Shown: positions 1 to 10,247, counted from the stretch's first letter. The stretch is 39,959 nucleotides of DNA from Stenotrophomonas acidaminiphila (GCF_001431595.1 NZ_LDJO01000015.1:1-39959); one strand, 5' to 3'. The notes: generated from the sequence alone by a model not told the origin. Made by a program: numbers and translations.

Positions 1-1
1 C

Positions 2-166
2 CGCTTCGTGCGCATCCACCGCAGCTACATGGTCCACCTGGCGCAAGTGGTGTCGATCGAACCGCTGGACAGCGGCGATGCGCGCGTGCACCTGCGCGAC
101 GGCACGGTGCTGCCGTGCAGCCGCCGCTACCGCGCCGCGCTGCGCGCGCGCGGCGGCATGGAGTAG
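2..166 (+). CDS. LytTR-family response regulator, C-terminal fragment
   Basis: This is the last 54 codons of a gene cut by the left edge of the window. The visible part is the end of a LytTR DNA-binding domain: it opens with the RIHRSYMVHL segment, continues through a DARVHLRDGTVLPCSRRYR strand-turn-strand and stops at TAG (164-166). The 'HRSY/F-hydrophobic' followed by 'DG..LP.SR.Y' pattern is typical of AlgR/LytR-type response regulators, which bind direct repeats in promoters as beta-fold DNA-binding domains. The receiver domain, if there is one, lies outside the window, so the signal partner cannot be named. It converges with the next gene, separated by 79 bp. Confidence 0.85.
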   Translation, partial: RFVRIHRSYMVHLAQVVSIEPLDSGDARVHLRDGTVLPCSRRYRAALRARGGME

Positions 167-197
167 GCCGGGCCGGGTTCCGGGCGGCGATGACGAC

Positions 198-225
198 GCG
201 GGCCGGCGGTCGCCCGTCGGCCCGC
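198..225. terminator. Inverted repeat between convergent genes, possible terminator
   Basis: An 8-bp GC-only stem (198-205 pairing with 218-225) lies between the convergent LytTR gene and the PPC-repeat gene. There is no T-run on either side, so it is only a candidate bidirectional terminator. Confidence 0.25.
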
Positions 226-245
226 GCGGACCTGCCGCCGGTGGC

Positions 246-1589
246 TTACCTGCGGCGGACCAGCAGCCGATAGGCGCCTGCCGCATACGGGTCGAAGCTG
301 TGCGCCATCAGTACGTACCGGCCGGCGTCCAGCTCGATCTCCAGCTGCGGATCCAGGCTGGTGTCGCTGTCGTCCTGCGAGGCGACTTCCTCGCCGTCGC
401 GCATCAGGGTGATCATGCCGTCCAGGCCGTTGCTGCCGGTCATGCTGATGACGTAGTGGCCCTTGCGCGGGACCTCGAGCGTGTACAGGCTGCGCGAGCC
501 GGCGATCAGCTGGCCGCTGGTCTCGCGGCCGGGAACGAGCACCGGGCGGGTCGGGCCGTCCGGCGCCGGCGCGGTGCTGGTGGCCAGCTGGAAGATGCCG
601 CCGCGGCCGTTCACCGAGCGCACCGAGACGTTGTACTCGCCCGGGTCCAGCACCTGCGACAGGCGCGCGTTGACCGCGCCGCCGCCATCATCGTCGGTGA
701 GCGTGAAGTCGGCGCCCTGCAGGGTCAGGAACGGATCGATGTCGCCGCTGCTGGCATCGAACTGCACGCGGCGGCGCTCCGGCAGGGAAAACACGAAGCT
801 GCGGGTCTGGTCGGCGCCGACGAAGCTGCTGGCCAGGCCTTCCAGCGGCAGCGCGCTGCCGTCCTCGAACACCAGGCCTTCCGGGAAATCGGCCCGTTCC
901 ACGCCCAGGTAGAACGCGCCACCGTTGCGCGAGAAGGCGTTGGCGGTGAGCGTGTAGCGTCCCGGCTGCAGCGGCGCCACCAGCCGCGAGTCGGTGCCGT
1001 TGCCGCCATCGTCGTCTTCCAGCGTCACGCCGTTGCCGCTGAGTTCCAGCCGGGTATCGAACGCGTCCGACTCCAGCGAGACGGTGTACAGGCCGGGCGC
1101 GTCGACCTGCAGCGTGTAGGTCTGGCGCTCGCCGACCAGCCAGTCGGTGATGCGCTGGCCGGCCGCCAGCGGCTTGCCGTCATAGGCGACGATCGGCGTG
1201 GCGGTGAGGTGGAACGGGCCGAAGGCGCGGGCATCGGCGCCGCTGACCGCGATCAGGTACGGGCCGGCCTTGTCGGCGCGCACGCTGAGCTGGGCGCCTT
1301 CGCCGCAGCCGCATTCGGTGCGGCCGACCAGCATGTCGCGGTGGAACACCGCCAGCGTGCCGTTGAGCGGGCCGTCCAGCTTCAGCGATACCGCCTGGCC
1401 GGCCGCCAGTTGCAGGCTGAACAGCTGGCTGCGGCTGCCATCGCTGTAGTTGAGCGCGGTGGCGGAGGTGATTTCGCCCGCGGCTTCGCCGTTGCTGGGG
1501 AGCGGGCGGATGGTGGGGGCGGCATGCACGGGGGCGTTCAGGCCGGCGGCGATGGCGAGGGTCAGCAATCCAGCTGCGAGTCGCTTCAC
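246..1589 (-). CDS. Secreted protein of PPC-like (pre-peptidase C-terminal) repeats
   Basis: A 447-residue exported protein with no recognisable catalytic domain. The start is taken as GTG at 1589, because an AAGGA box lies just upstream and the sequence from there is a clean Sec signal peptide (VKRL, hydrophobic stretch, cleavage after VHA near residue 23). The open frame runs further upstream but that part is arginine- and proline-rich and not signal-like. The mature protein holds about four beta-sandwich repeats of the bacterial pre-peptidase C-terminal type. Each has a 'Y.L.V...G.Y.V.L...D....L' pattern, and most carry an acidic turn (EDDDGGNG, TDDDGGGA, SQDDSD) that could bind calcium. 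Such domains normally sit at the C-terminus of secreted proteases; here they stand alone. It is clearly paralogous to the neighbour at 1717-2859 but has one extra C-terminal repeat. Function unknown; a surface or periplasmic binding role is inference. Confidence 0.8.
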   Translation of the reverse strand: MKRLAAGLLTLAIAAGLNAPVHAAPTIRPLPSNGEAAGEITSATALNYSDGSRSQLFSLQLAAGQAVSLKLDGPLNGTLAVFHRDMLVGRTECGCGEGAQLSVRADKAGPYLIAVSGADARAFGPFHLTATPIVAYDGKPLAAGQRITDWLVGERQTYTLQVDAPGLYTVSLESDAFDTRLELSGNGVTLEDDDGGNGTDSRLVAPLQPGRYTLTANAFSRNGGAFYLGVERADFPEGLVFEDGSALPLEGLASSFVGADQTRSFVFSLPERRRVQFDASSGDIDPFLTLQGADFTLTDDDGGGAVNARLSQVLDPGEYNVSVRSVNGRGGIFQLATSTAPAPDGPTRPVLVPGRETSGQLIAGSRSLYTLEVPRKGHYVISMTGSNGLDGMITLMRDGEEVASQDDSDTSLDPQLEIELDAGRYVLMAHSFDPYAAGAYRLLVRRR

Positions 1590-1678
1590 GTTGGTTTTCC
1601 TTGGTCTGTTGCAGGGGGACGGCCACGGCCGGATGCGGCGTGCGCGAACCGACGGTACGTGTGGCCGGTGGGAAGCGT

Positions 1679-1707
1679 CCCGGTGGCAGGCGGGGCCCGC
1701 CACCGGG
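1679..1707 (-). terminator. Hairpin after the PPC-repeat lipoprotein gene
   Basis: A 9-bp stem (1679-1687 with 1699-1707, 11-nt loop) starts 10 bp past the stop of the lipoprotein gene on the minus strand and before the start of its paralogue. No T-run follows, so it may be a weak terminator or an mRNA-stabilising hairpin. Confidence 0.3.
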
Positions 1708-1716
1708 GGGCATGCT

Positions 1717-2859
1717 TCAGTTCGCTGCCGCCGCCTCGGTTGCCGCCTCGGCGGCATCCTTGCGGTTGCTGTTGGCCGGCGTGGCGGGTTCATCCCCCAG
1801 GTCGGTGGTTTCCAGCTCGAACACGCCCTGCTGGCTGCCGAAGCTGGAGACAGTCACGGTATAGCGGCCCGGACCCAGCTGCAGCACCAGCCGCGCGTTG
1901 GTGCCGTTGCCGCCGTCATCGTCCTCGGCATCGATGCCGGGACCGCTGATGCGCAGCACCGAATCGAAGTTGTCGGCGATGGCATCGAACTGCAGGTGGC
2001 GCGCCGCGTCCAGGTCGAGCACGAAGCTGCGGCGCCCGCGCGAATCGACCATGCCCTGCGCGGTCCGGCCGATCACCAGCGCACTGCCGTCGCGGATGAT
2101 CAGGTCCTTGTCGACCGGGGTCAGCGCGACCTTGAGCTTGAACGCGCCGGTGCTGCCGTTCAGCGACGAGGTACCGATGGTGTAGTCGCCCGGCTCCAGG
2201 TAGGCACGGATGCGGGCATTGAGGTTGCCGCCGCCGTCGTCGTCCTCGATGTCGATGCCGTGGCCGCGCAGGTGCAGGTACGCATCCAGCGCCCCCGATT
2301 CCATGGCGATGGTGTAGATGCCGGCCTTGTCGACCTTGAGGGTGTAGTCCTGCTTGTCGCCCATGAGCCAGTCGATGGCTTCGTTGCCCGCGCCCAGCGG
2401 CTTGCCATCGTAGGGAGTGACCTGGCTGCTCTTGAGCTTGAACGGGCCGAACGCGTCCGCGCCGGCGCTGTTCACCGCCACCAGGTAGGTACCATCCTTC
2501 GGTGCCTTGAACGCCAGGCTGACCTCGCTGGTGCCGGCCTCGCCCTCGTAGCCGCGCGACGACGCGCTGGCCAGCAGGCTCTGGCCGTCGAACACCGACA
2601 GCTGGCCATCGAGCGCGCCGCCCAGCTCCAGTGCCACGGCCTGGCCGCTCTTCAGGGTCACCCTGTAGCCCTGGTGGCGGCTGCCGTCGTTGTAGTTCAG
2701 GCGGCTGGAGGAGGTGATTTCACCGGAGACGCTGTCGCCGACGGCCAGGCTGGGGGCAGTGTCGCCATCGCCGCCGCCACCGCTGCCGAGCTTCTGGCAG
2801 GCGGCCAGGGCCAGGGTGAGGGAAAGGGCTGCGAACAGGCGGGTGGGGCGTGTATTCAA
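1717..2859 (-). CDS. PPC-like repeat lipoprotein, paralogue of its neighbour
   Basis: A 380-residue predicted lipoprotein. The start is TTG at 2859, preceded by an AAGGA box; from here the sequence is an N-terminal signal with a lipobox (LALAAC, lipidated Cys21), followed by a glycine-rich tether (GSGGGG). The rest is about three PPC-like beta repeats with acidic turns (EDDDGGGN, EDDDGGNG). Segments such as GEITSSSRLNYNDGSR, AFGPFKLK, YDGKPLGAG and DGSALV match the secreted neighbour at 246-1589 in order, so the two genes are a tandem duplication in which one copy is membrane-tethered and the other soluble. The C-terminus is rich in Ala and Glu (DAAEAATEAAAAN). No catalytic motif is seen. It is transcribed divergently from prfB. 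Confidence 0.8.
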   Translation of the reverse strand: MNTRPTRLFAALSLTLALAACQKLGSGGGGDGDTAPSLAVGDSVSGEITSSSRLNYNDGSRHQGYRVTLKSGQAVALELGGALDGQLSVFDGQSLLASASSRGYEGEAGTSEVSLAFKAPKDGTYLVAVNSAGADAFGPFKLKSSQVTPYDGKPLGAGNEAIDWLMGDKQDYTLKVDKAGIYTIAMESGALDAYLHLRGHGIDIEDDDGGGNLNARIRAYLEPGDYTIGTSSLNGSTGAFKLKVALTPVDKDLIIRDGSALVIGRTAQGMVDSRGRRSFVLDLDAARHLQFDAIADNFDSVLRISGPGIDAEDDDGGNGTNARLVLQLGPGRYTVTVSSFGSQQGVFELETTDLGDEPATPANSNRKDAAEAATEAAAAN

Positions 2860-2966
2860 GCGAGAGTCCTTGATCGGTTGAAAGGGCCGCGCCGCGACGC
2901 GGCTGGCCGGGATTCTACCGGCAAGCGCGGGGCTTCCCCATCCATCCGCCCCCGCGTGCGGCATCG

Positions 2967-2995
2967 CCGACGGCGCCGGTGCGCGATGCTAGAAT
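2967..2995 (+). promoter_or_regulatory. Candidate prfB promoter
   Basis: TAGAAT (2990-2995) matches the sigma-70 -10 box at five of six positions, with a weak -35 (CCGACG, 2967-2972) at 17-bp spacing. It lies 33 bp before the prfB ATG, in the divergent region with the PPC lipoprotein gene. Confidence 0.35.
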
Positions 2996-3027
2996 TGCCG
3001 GCTTGTCTGCACCTGCATGGACCGACC

Positions 3028-4153
3028 ATGATCGAACTGAATCCGATCCGCCAGCGAATCACCGATCTGACCGATCGCGTGGTCTCGCTCAGGGGGTATC
3101 TTTGACTACGACGCCAAGAAAGAGCGTCTTGAGGAAGTAACCCGGGAGCTGGAAAGCCCCGACGTCTGGAACAACGCCGAATACGCGCAGAACCTGGGCC
3201 GCGAACGCGCCAGCCTGGAGAAGACCGTGCTCGGCATCGCCCGCGTGCTCGACGGCATGGCCGAGTGCGGCGAACTGCTGGACCTGGCCGAGAGCGAGCA
3301 GGACGAGGACACCGCGTTGGCGGTGGTCGCGGACCTGGACACGTACCAGGCGCAGATCGAGAAGCTGGAGTTCCAGCGCATGTTCTCCGGCCAGATGGAT
3401 TCGGCCAACGCCTTCGTCGACATCCAGGCCGGCGCCGGCGGCACCGAGGCCCAGGACTGGGCCGAGATCCTGCTGCGCATGTACCTGCGCTGGGCCGAGA
3501 GCCGCGGCTGGAAGACCGAACTGCTGGAAGTCTCCGGCGGCGAAGTGGCCGGCATCAAGTCGGCGACGTTCCGCGTGGAGGGCGATTTCGCCTACGGCTG
3601 GCTGAAGACCGAGATCGGCGTGCACCGCCTGGTGCGCAAGAGCCCGTTCGACTCGGACAACCGTCGTCACACCAGCTTCACCTCGGTGTTCGTGTCGCCG
3701 GAAGTGGATGACAACATCGACATCCAGATCAACCCGGCCGACCTGAAGACCGACGTGTACCGCTCCTCGGGCGCCGGTGGCCAGCACGTCAACAAGACCG
3801 AGTCGGCCGTGCGCATCACCCACGTCCCCAGCGGCGTGGTGGTCGCCTGCCAGACCGAGCGCAGCCAGCACGCCAACCGCGACCGTGCGATGAAGATGCT
3901 GGCCGCCAAGCTGTACGAGCTGGAGATCCAGAAGCGCAACGCCGAGAAGGACGCGGTGGAGGCCACCAAGTCCGACATCGGCTGGGGCAGCCAGATCCGC
4001 AACTACGTGCTGGACCAGAGCCGCATCAAGGACCTGCGCACCGGCATCGAGCGCAGCGACACCCAGAAGGTGCTCGACGGCGACCTGGACGAGTTCGTCG
4101 AGGCCAGCCTCAAGTCCGGCCTGGAAGCCGGCTCCAAGCGCATCGACGCGTAA
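3028..4153 (+). CDS. prfB: Peptide chain release factor 2 (programmed +1 frameshift)
   Basis: RF2 ends translation at UGA and UAA by triggering peptidyl-tRNA hydrolysis on the ribosome. The gene is read as ATG (3028) plus 24 codons to CTT, then a TGA stop at 3103-3105 that is bypassed by a +1 slip into GAC at 3104. The resulting protein has 374 residues. With the slip included, the stop-codon recognition motif SPF falls at residues 205-207 and the hydrolysis motif GGQ at 250-252, exactly the numbering of Escherichia coli RF2. That supports both the start and the frame join. Residue 246, which is Thr in E. coli K-12, is Ser here. lysS follows 100 bp downstream, the usual prfB-lysS pairing. This is not a pseudogene: the two pieces are joined by the standard frameshift site. 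Confidence 0.97.
3091..3106 (+). promoter_or_regulatory. prfB: prfB autoregulatory +1 frameshift site
   Basis: The order is an internal Shine-Dalgarno-like AGGGGG (3091-3096), a three-base spacer TAT, the slippery CTT, the in-frame TGA and the following C. This matches the well-known RF2 frameshift signal. Low RF2 lets the ribosome slip and make more RF2; high RF2 terminates at the TGA after 25 codons. Confidence 0.96.
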
Positions 4154-4253
4154 CCCGCGCGGCCGCGATGGCGGCCGCGCATTCGCCTTGCCGCCCGTCC
4201 ATCGGCATGATGGACGGGCCTGTTTCCTCCCCCGCAACCATCAAGCCAACGCC

Positions 4254-5771
<1,518 letters not shown>

Positions 5772-5798
5772 GCGCGGGCATGTCCGCCCGCTGCCGTG

Positions 5799-5831
5799 CG
5801 CCGGCGTCCGGGCACCCCCGGGGCGCCGGCG
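5799..5831 (+). terminator. lysS: Hairpin after lysS
   Basis: A GC-rich stem of at least 8 bp (5799-5806 with 5824-5831) begins 27 bp after the lysS stop. It has no T-run, so it is a weak candidate terminator. The rest of the 192-bp gap before rpfG holds no gene. Confidence 0.3.
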
Positions 5832-5963
5832 TATTGCAGGGCCGGCGCATGCAGTTGATGATGCGATGTCCGCCGGACCGCGCCCGCAGGGGCCGGTGAG
5901 GAGGCGCGGCGTGCCGGGAGCCTGACTTCCCGGCAACAGCGGTTTCATCGGACAGACAGTCAC

Positions 5964-7025
5964 ATGCGCTTGGAAATCGTCATCGTCGACGACCAGACAT
6001 CGGCCCGCAGCATGGTGCGGCATGTGCTGGAAGACATCTCGCCGGAACTGGGCGTGTACGACTTCGCCGATCCGCTGGAGGCGCTGGTCTGGTGCCAGTC
6101 GCACGATACCGACCTGCTGCTGCTCGACTACCGCATGCCGAACATGGACGGGCTGGAGTTCGCCCAGCGCTTCCGGCGCCTGCCCGGCAACCGCGACGTG
6201 CCCATCGTGCTGATCACCGTGGTCGGCGACGAGCCGCTGCGGCAGAGCGCGCTGGAGGCCGGGGTCATCGATTTCCTGGTCAAGCCGATCCGCCCGCGCG
6301 AACTGCGTGCGCGCTGCAACAACCTGCTGCAGCTGCGGCGCCACAGCCAGAGCGTGCGCCAGCGGGCGTTGTCGCTGGAACAACGGCTGCTGGCCAGCAT
6401 GCACGAGGTCGAGGAGCGCGAGCGCGAGACCCTGTCGCGGCTGGCGCGGGCCATCGAGTACCGTGACGCCGGCACCAGCGCCTTCCTCGAGCGCATGGCC
6501 CACGTCGCCGGGCTTATCGCCGACGAGCTGGGGCTGCCCAGCGAAGACGTGCGCACCATCGAGATGGCCGCGCCGCTGCACGACATGGGCAAGATCGCCA
6601 TTCCCGATTCCATCCTGCTCAAGTCCGGCAAGCTGGACGAGGACGAGCTGGCGATCATGCGCCGCCATCCGCGCATCGGCCACGAGCTGCTCAGCGGCAG
6701 CAACAACCGCTTCATCCAGGTCGGCGCGACCATCGCCCTGCGTCATCACGAGCGCTACGACGGCAGCGGCTATCCTGATGGCCTGGAGGGCGAGGACATC
6801 CCGCTGGAAGCACGCATCGTGGCGGTGGCAGACGTGTTCGACGCACTGCTGTCGCCGCGCCCCTACAAGGAAGCCTGGTCGATGGACGCCACACTGGCCT
6901 ACCTCTACGCCCAGCGCGGGCGCCTGTTCTGCCCGCGCTGCGTCGATGCCCTGCTGCAGGCGCGCGAGCGCTTGGAGCAGGTCTGCGCACGCTACTCGGC
7001 CGCGTTCCCGAGACCGGAAGCCTGA
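5964..7025 (+). CDS. rpfG: RpfG, response regulator with HD-GYP c-di-GMP phosphodiesterase domain
   Basis: Output protein of the DSF system: when phosphorylated through RpfC it degrades cyclic-di-GMP and so switches virulence, motility and biofilm genes. The 353-residue protein starts with a receiver domain (VIVDDQ; phosphoacceptor Asp55 in LLLLDYRMP; conserved Lys near 107 in LVKP). A linker helix leads to the HD-GYP domain, with HDMGK at 206-210, HHERYDGSGYPDG at 261-273 (GYP at 269-271) and the downstream AVADVFDALLSPRPYKEAW signature. All metal-binding and GYP residues look intact, so it should be active. It ends 1 bp before rpfC and is very probably co-transcribed with it. There is no gene between rpfG and rpfC, where X. 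campestris pv. campestris carries rpfH. Confidence 0.96.
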   Translation: MRLEIVIVDDQTSARSMVRHVLEDISPELGVYDFADPLEALVWCQSHDTDLLLLDYRMPNMDGLEFAQRFRRLPGNRDVPIVLITVVGDEPLRQSALEAGVIDFLVKPIRPRELRARCNNLLQLRRHSQSVRQRALSLEQRLLASMHEVEERERETLSRLARAIEYRDAGTSAFLERMAHVAGLIADELGLPSEDVRTIEMAAPLHDMGKIAIPDSILLKSGKLDEDELAIMRRHPRIGHELLSGSNNRFIQVGATIALRHHERYDGSGYPDGLEGEDIPLEARIVAVADVFDALLSPRPYKEAWSMDATLAYLYAQRGRLFCPRCVDALLQARERLEQVCARYSAAFPRPEA

Positions 7026-7026
7026 C

Positions 7027-9204
7027 ATGACGAGCGCGTTCGCCTGGCTCCGGCAGCGCCTGCGGCAACGCGGGGACAGCGAGCACGCGCAGGCGCTGGT
7101 GCGCATCGTGATGATCGCGCTGATCCTGTGCTACGTGCTGTTGTCGGCCAACCGCTGGAGCCTGCCACCGGGACAGCTGCAGCTGGTGATCACCCTGATC
7201 CTGATCGCGCAGGGGCTGTCGCTGGTGCTCATGGGCTGGCTGCTGTGGAAGCCCGGGCGCTCGGACCTGCGCCGCATCCTCGGCATGGTCGACGACTACG
7301 CGCTGATGTGCACGGCGATGAGCACCATCGGCGAGCCGATGGCCTGCATCTACGTGGTGGTGATGTGGGTGACCGTCGGCAACGGCATGCGGTTCGGCAA
7401 CCGCTACCTGATGCTGGCCGTGGTGATGGCGACAACCAGTTTCGGCATCACCCTGGCGTTGAGCGACTACTGGCAGCGCAACCTGGCGCTGGGCATCGGC
7501 CTGCTGGTCGGGCTTGCGGCCATTCCGCTGTACTTCTCCAGCCTGCTGCGGCAGTTGACCCGGGCCATGGCCGAGGCGCGCCGCGCCAGCGACGCCAAGA
7601 GCCGCTTCCTGGCCAACATGAGCCATGAGTTCCGCACCCCGCTCAATGGCCTGTCCGGCATGACCGAGCTGCTCGCCACCACCCGCCTGGACGAGGAACA
7701 GCGCGAGTGCCTGGGGACGATCCAGGCATCGGCCCGGACCCTGCTGGCGCTGGTGGAGGAGGTGCTCGACATCTCCGCGATCGAGGCCGGCAAGCTGCGC
7801 ATCAACGCCCGCGACTTCTCGCTGGCCGAGCTGGTGCATTCGATCGGCCTGATCCTGGCGCCGCAGGCGCGCGCCAAGCGCCTGGACTACCGGGTGTTCG
7901 TCGAATCCGGGGTGCCCGACGGGCTGCATGGCGACGTTGGCCACCTGCGCCAGATACTGCTCAACCTGGCCGGCAACGCGGTCAAGTTCACCGACCATGG
8001 CCAGGTGGAAATCCGGGTATCGGTGAGCCAGTCGGGCGAGGGGGTGCCGCTGCGGCTGCGCTTCGAGATCCTCGATACCGGCATCGGCGTGCCGCCTTCG
8101 CTGCGGCCGCGGCTGTTCGACGCCTTCGAGCAGGCCGACGTGTCCATGGCCCGGCGCCATGAGGGAACCGGGCTGGGTACGGCCATCGCCAAGGGCCTGG
8201 CCCAGGCCATGGGCGGCGAAATCGGCTACCGCGAGAACCTGCCGGCCGGCAGCTGCTTCTGGGTGGAGCTGCCGCTGGGCCGCGCCCTGGCGCCGGTCGC
8301 GGCCGATGCCGGCCCGGCCGCGGGCGCGGAACCGGTGGCCGCCGAGGACCCGGGCAACGTCATCGCCTTCACCGATCCGTTCCGTCGCCACCGCGCGCGC
8401 GTGCGCAGCCTGGACATCCTGGTCGCCGACGACCACGAGGCCAACCGCATGGTGCTGCAGCGGCTGCTGCAGAAGGCCGGCCACCGCGTCACCTGCGTGC
8501 ACGGCGCCGAGGAGGCGCTCGATGCCATGGCCGCGCGCGAGTTCGACGTGGCCATCACCGACCTGCACATGCCGGGCATGAGCGGCCTGGACCTGCTCAG
8601 GCAACTGCGGGTGATGCAGGCCGGCGGCGGCCCGCGCACGCCGGTGGTGATCCTCAGCGCCGATGTCACGCCCGAGGCCATCCAGCGCTGCAACCAGGCC
8701 GGTGCGCACGCGTTCATGGCCAAGCCGGTGGTGGCGGCCAGGCTGCTGGAAACCATCGCCGACATCGCCAGCGGCGCGGCGGCGGGTACCCGCGACATGG
8801 CCGCGGTGATCCCCACCTTCGCCGATGGCGACGCCGTGCTCGATACCGGTGTGCTCGACGAGCTGAGTGCACTGGGCATGGGCAAGGGCTTCGAACGCGA
8901 GTTCGTGCGCCAGTGCCTGGAAGACCTGGAAAGCGGCATCGGCGCCTTGCCCGGCGACGCGCAGGGCGAGGACTGGGCGCGTCTGCGCGAGCACGCACAC
9001 GCGATCAAGGGCGTGGCCGCCAACCTGGGATTGTTGAAAGTCGCCCGGCAGGGGGGAGAATTGATGCGCATGGCCGACTGGCAACTCAAGGGCGAGTGGA
9101 AACCGCTGCACGCGCGCATCGGTGCCGCGCTGCTGGAGGGACGCCAGGCGCTGGATGCGCGCGCCCAGGGGCGCGCGCAATCGCACGACGACGTGACCGG
9201 CTGA
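7027..9204 (+). CDS. rpfC: RpfC, hybrid sensor histidine kinase for DSF
   Basis: Membrane sensor that perceives the diffusible signal factor (a cis-2-unsaturated fatty acid) and passes phosphate to RpfG; in Xanthomonas its receiver domain also binds and restrains RpfF. The 725-residue protein has about five N-terminal membrane segments (roughly 26-42, 52-74, 92-118, 127-145, 153-175). These are followed by HisKA (His200 in NMSHEFRTPLNG), an HATPase domain (N box NLAGNAVKF near 313-321; G boxes LDTGIG and GTGLG), a receiver (Asp512 in TDLHMPGMSG) and a C-terminal Hpt domain (His658 in HAIKG). The phosphorelay residues sit within two positions of those reported for X. campestris RpfC. The start is the ATG at 7027, one base after the rpfG stop, suggesting translational coupling. 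It converges on rpfF with only 24 bp between stops. Confidence 0.96.
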   Translation: MTSAFAWLRQRLRQRGDSEHAQALVRIVMIALILCYVLLSANRWSLPPGQLQLVITLILIAQGLSLVLMGWLLWKPGRSDLRRILGMVDDYALMCTAMSTIGEPMACIYVVVMWVTVGNGMRFGNRYLMLAVVMATTSFGITLALSDYWQRNLALGIGLLVGLAAIPLYFSSLLRQLTRAMAEARRASDAKSRFLANMSHEFRTPLNGLSGMTELLATTRLDEEQRECLGTIQASARTLLALVEEVLDISAIEAGKLRINARDFSLAELVHSIGLILAPQARAKRLDYRVFVESGVPDGLHGDVGHLRQILLNLAGNAVKFTDHGQVEIRVSVSQSGEGVPLRLRFEILDTGIGVPPSLRPRLFDAFEQADVSMARRHEGTGLGTAIAKGLAQAMGGEIGYRENLPAGSCFWVELPLGRALAPVAADAGPAAGAEPVAAEDPGNVIAFTDPFRRHRARVRSLDILVADDHEANRMVLQRLLQKAGHRVTCVHGAEEALDAMAAREFDVAITDLHMPGMSGLDLLRQLRVMQAGGGPRTPVVILSADVTPEAIQRCNQAGAHAFMAKPVVAARLLETIADIASGAAAGTRDMAAVIPTFADGDAVLDTGVLDELSALGMGKGFEREFVRQCLEDLESGIGALPGDAQGEDWARLREHAHAIKGVAANLGLLKVARQGGELMRMADWQLKGEWKPLHARIGAALLEGRQALDARAQGRAQSHDDVTG

Positions 9205-9228
9205 GTTCCATCGCCGTCCCGCTGCCGT

Positions 9229-10116
9229 TCAACTCCGCACCTGGCCGCTGCGGCGGGTCTGCGCCTTGACCAGCCGGTCCATGGTGCGCAGCGACTTCTC
9301 GTCCAGCGCCAGCGCCGCATCCACCCAGACCCGGGTGATGTCCATCAGCTCCTGGTAGTCGACCCGGTTGGAGATGCCGCGTACCGCGTTCATCGCCAGG
9401 TACGACTGCGGGATGCGCTGCTGCTGGCGGATCAGGTCGTTGACCGCCTGTTCGCCCTGGCCGCGCGGTACCAGGATGTCGACCACGCCCATGGCGTGCA
9501 TTTCCTCGGCGCTGTACACCCGCCCCTCCAGAATGATGCGCTCGGCCAGCTGCGGCGACACGCGACGGCTCAGGAAGTTGTAGGCGCCCATGCCCGGGAA
9601 CAGGCCGAACAGCACTTCCGGCAGGCCCATCCCGACGCCTTCCTCGGCGACGATGGTGTGGCAGGACAGGGCCATTTCCAGGCCGCCGCCGAGCGCGTCG
9701 CCCTGCAGCAGGGCGATGGTGCGGAAGCTGCCGTCCAGGCCGGCATGGAAGCGGTACACGCCATCGACGCAACTGCGCGCGTAGCGCAGCAGGCCGTCGC
9801 CGTCGCGCGCGCGGATCAGTGCGGAGAACACGTCCAGGTCGCCGCCGAGGTTGAACGCGTCGGCCGCCGACGCCAGGACCAGGTGGCGCAGGCGCTCGGG
9901 CCTGGCCTGCGGGTCGCCGGTGATGCCGTCCAGGTAGGCGTGCATCTCGGTCATCAGCGGCTTGCGGAAGCAGGGGCGCACGCCGGGGCCGGCGTCGGCG
10001 TGCATGTGCAGCCAATGCACGTCGCCGGCGGCGTCGGCGTGCACGCGGATGGTGGAGTAGGGCGGGGCGTAGGAGGTGGCGGGGGTGCCGACAGGCAACA
10101 GTTCGATCGCGTTCAT
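9229..10116 (-). CDS. rpfF: RpfF, DSF synthase (enoyl-CoA hydratase/crotonase family)
   Basis: Makes the DSF signal from 3-hydroxyacyl-ACP by dehydration and thioester cleavage. The 295-residue crotonase-fold protein carries the two catalytic glutamates of the family, Glu147 (in GGGLEMALSCHT) and Glu167 (in GLPEVLFGLFPGMG). They are 20 residues apart, as for Glu141 and Glu161 of X. campestris RpfF, with a uniform shift of six. An AAGGA box lies upstream of the ATG at 10116. It is convergent with rpfC and follows rpfB on the same strand, but a strong hairpin lies between rpfB and rpfF, so it probably has its own promoter in the 157-bp gap. Confidence 0.96.
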   Translation of the reverse strand: MNAIELLPVGTPATSYAPPYSTIRVHADAAGDVHWLHMHADAGPGVRPCFRKPLMTEMHAYLDGITGDPQARPERLRHLVLASAADAFNLGGDLDVFSALIRARDGDGLLRYARSCVDGVYRFHAGLDGSFRTIALLQGDALGGGLEMALSCHTIVAEEGVGMGLPEVLFGLFPGMGAYNFLSRRVSPQLAERIILEGRVYSAEEMHAMGVVDILVPRGQGEQAVNDLIRQQQRIPQSYLAMNAVRGISNRVDYQELMDITRVWVDAALALDEKSLRTMDRLVKAQTRRSGQVRS

Positions 10117-10219
10117 GGGCTGGGTCCTTGCAGGAGGCCCGCAGAATCGGAAGCGTGGGCGGCGGGCCGGACGCTGGCACTCCGCGATCCTACACGCGGC
10201 AGGGTCCAGCGAATGCGCA

Positions 10220-10247
10220 AAGGCCCCGCCGGAGCCGGCGGGGCCTT
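10220..10247 (-). terminator. rpfB: Strong hairpin terminator after rpfB
   Basis: A perfect 13-bp inverted repeat (10220-10232 with 10235-10247; the tip must open to form a loop) lies 26 bp past the rpfB stop. On the minus strand it is followed by a short TTT. It should separate rpfB from rpfF transcription, at least in part. Confidence 0.75.

Noticed and set aside
78..1949. 623-codon open frame on the plus strand over the first PPC gene
   Set aside because: The minus-strand reading gives a signal peptide and ordered beta repeats; the plus-strand product is low-complexity.
3028..3105. prfB as a pseudogene because of an early TGA
   Set aside because: The stop is the standard RF2 frameshift site and the rest of the protein is intact.
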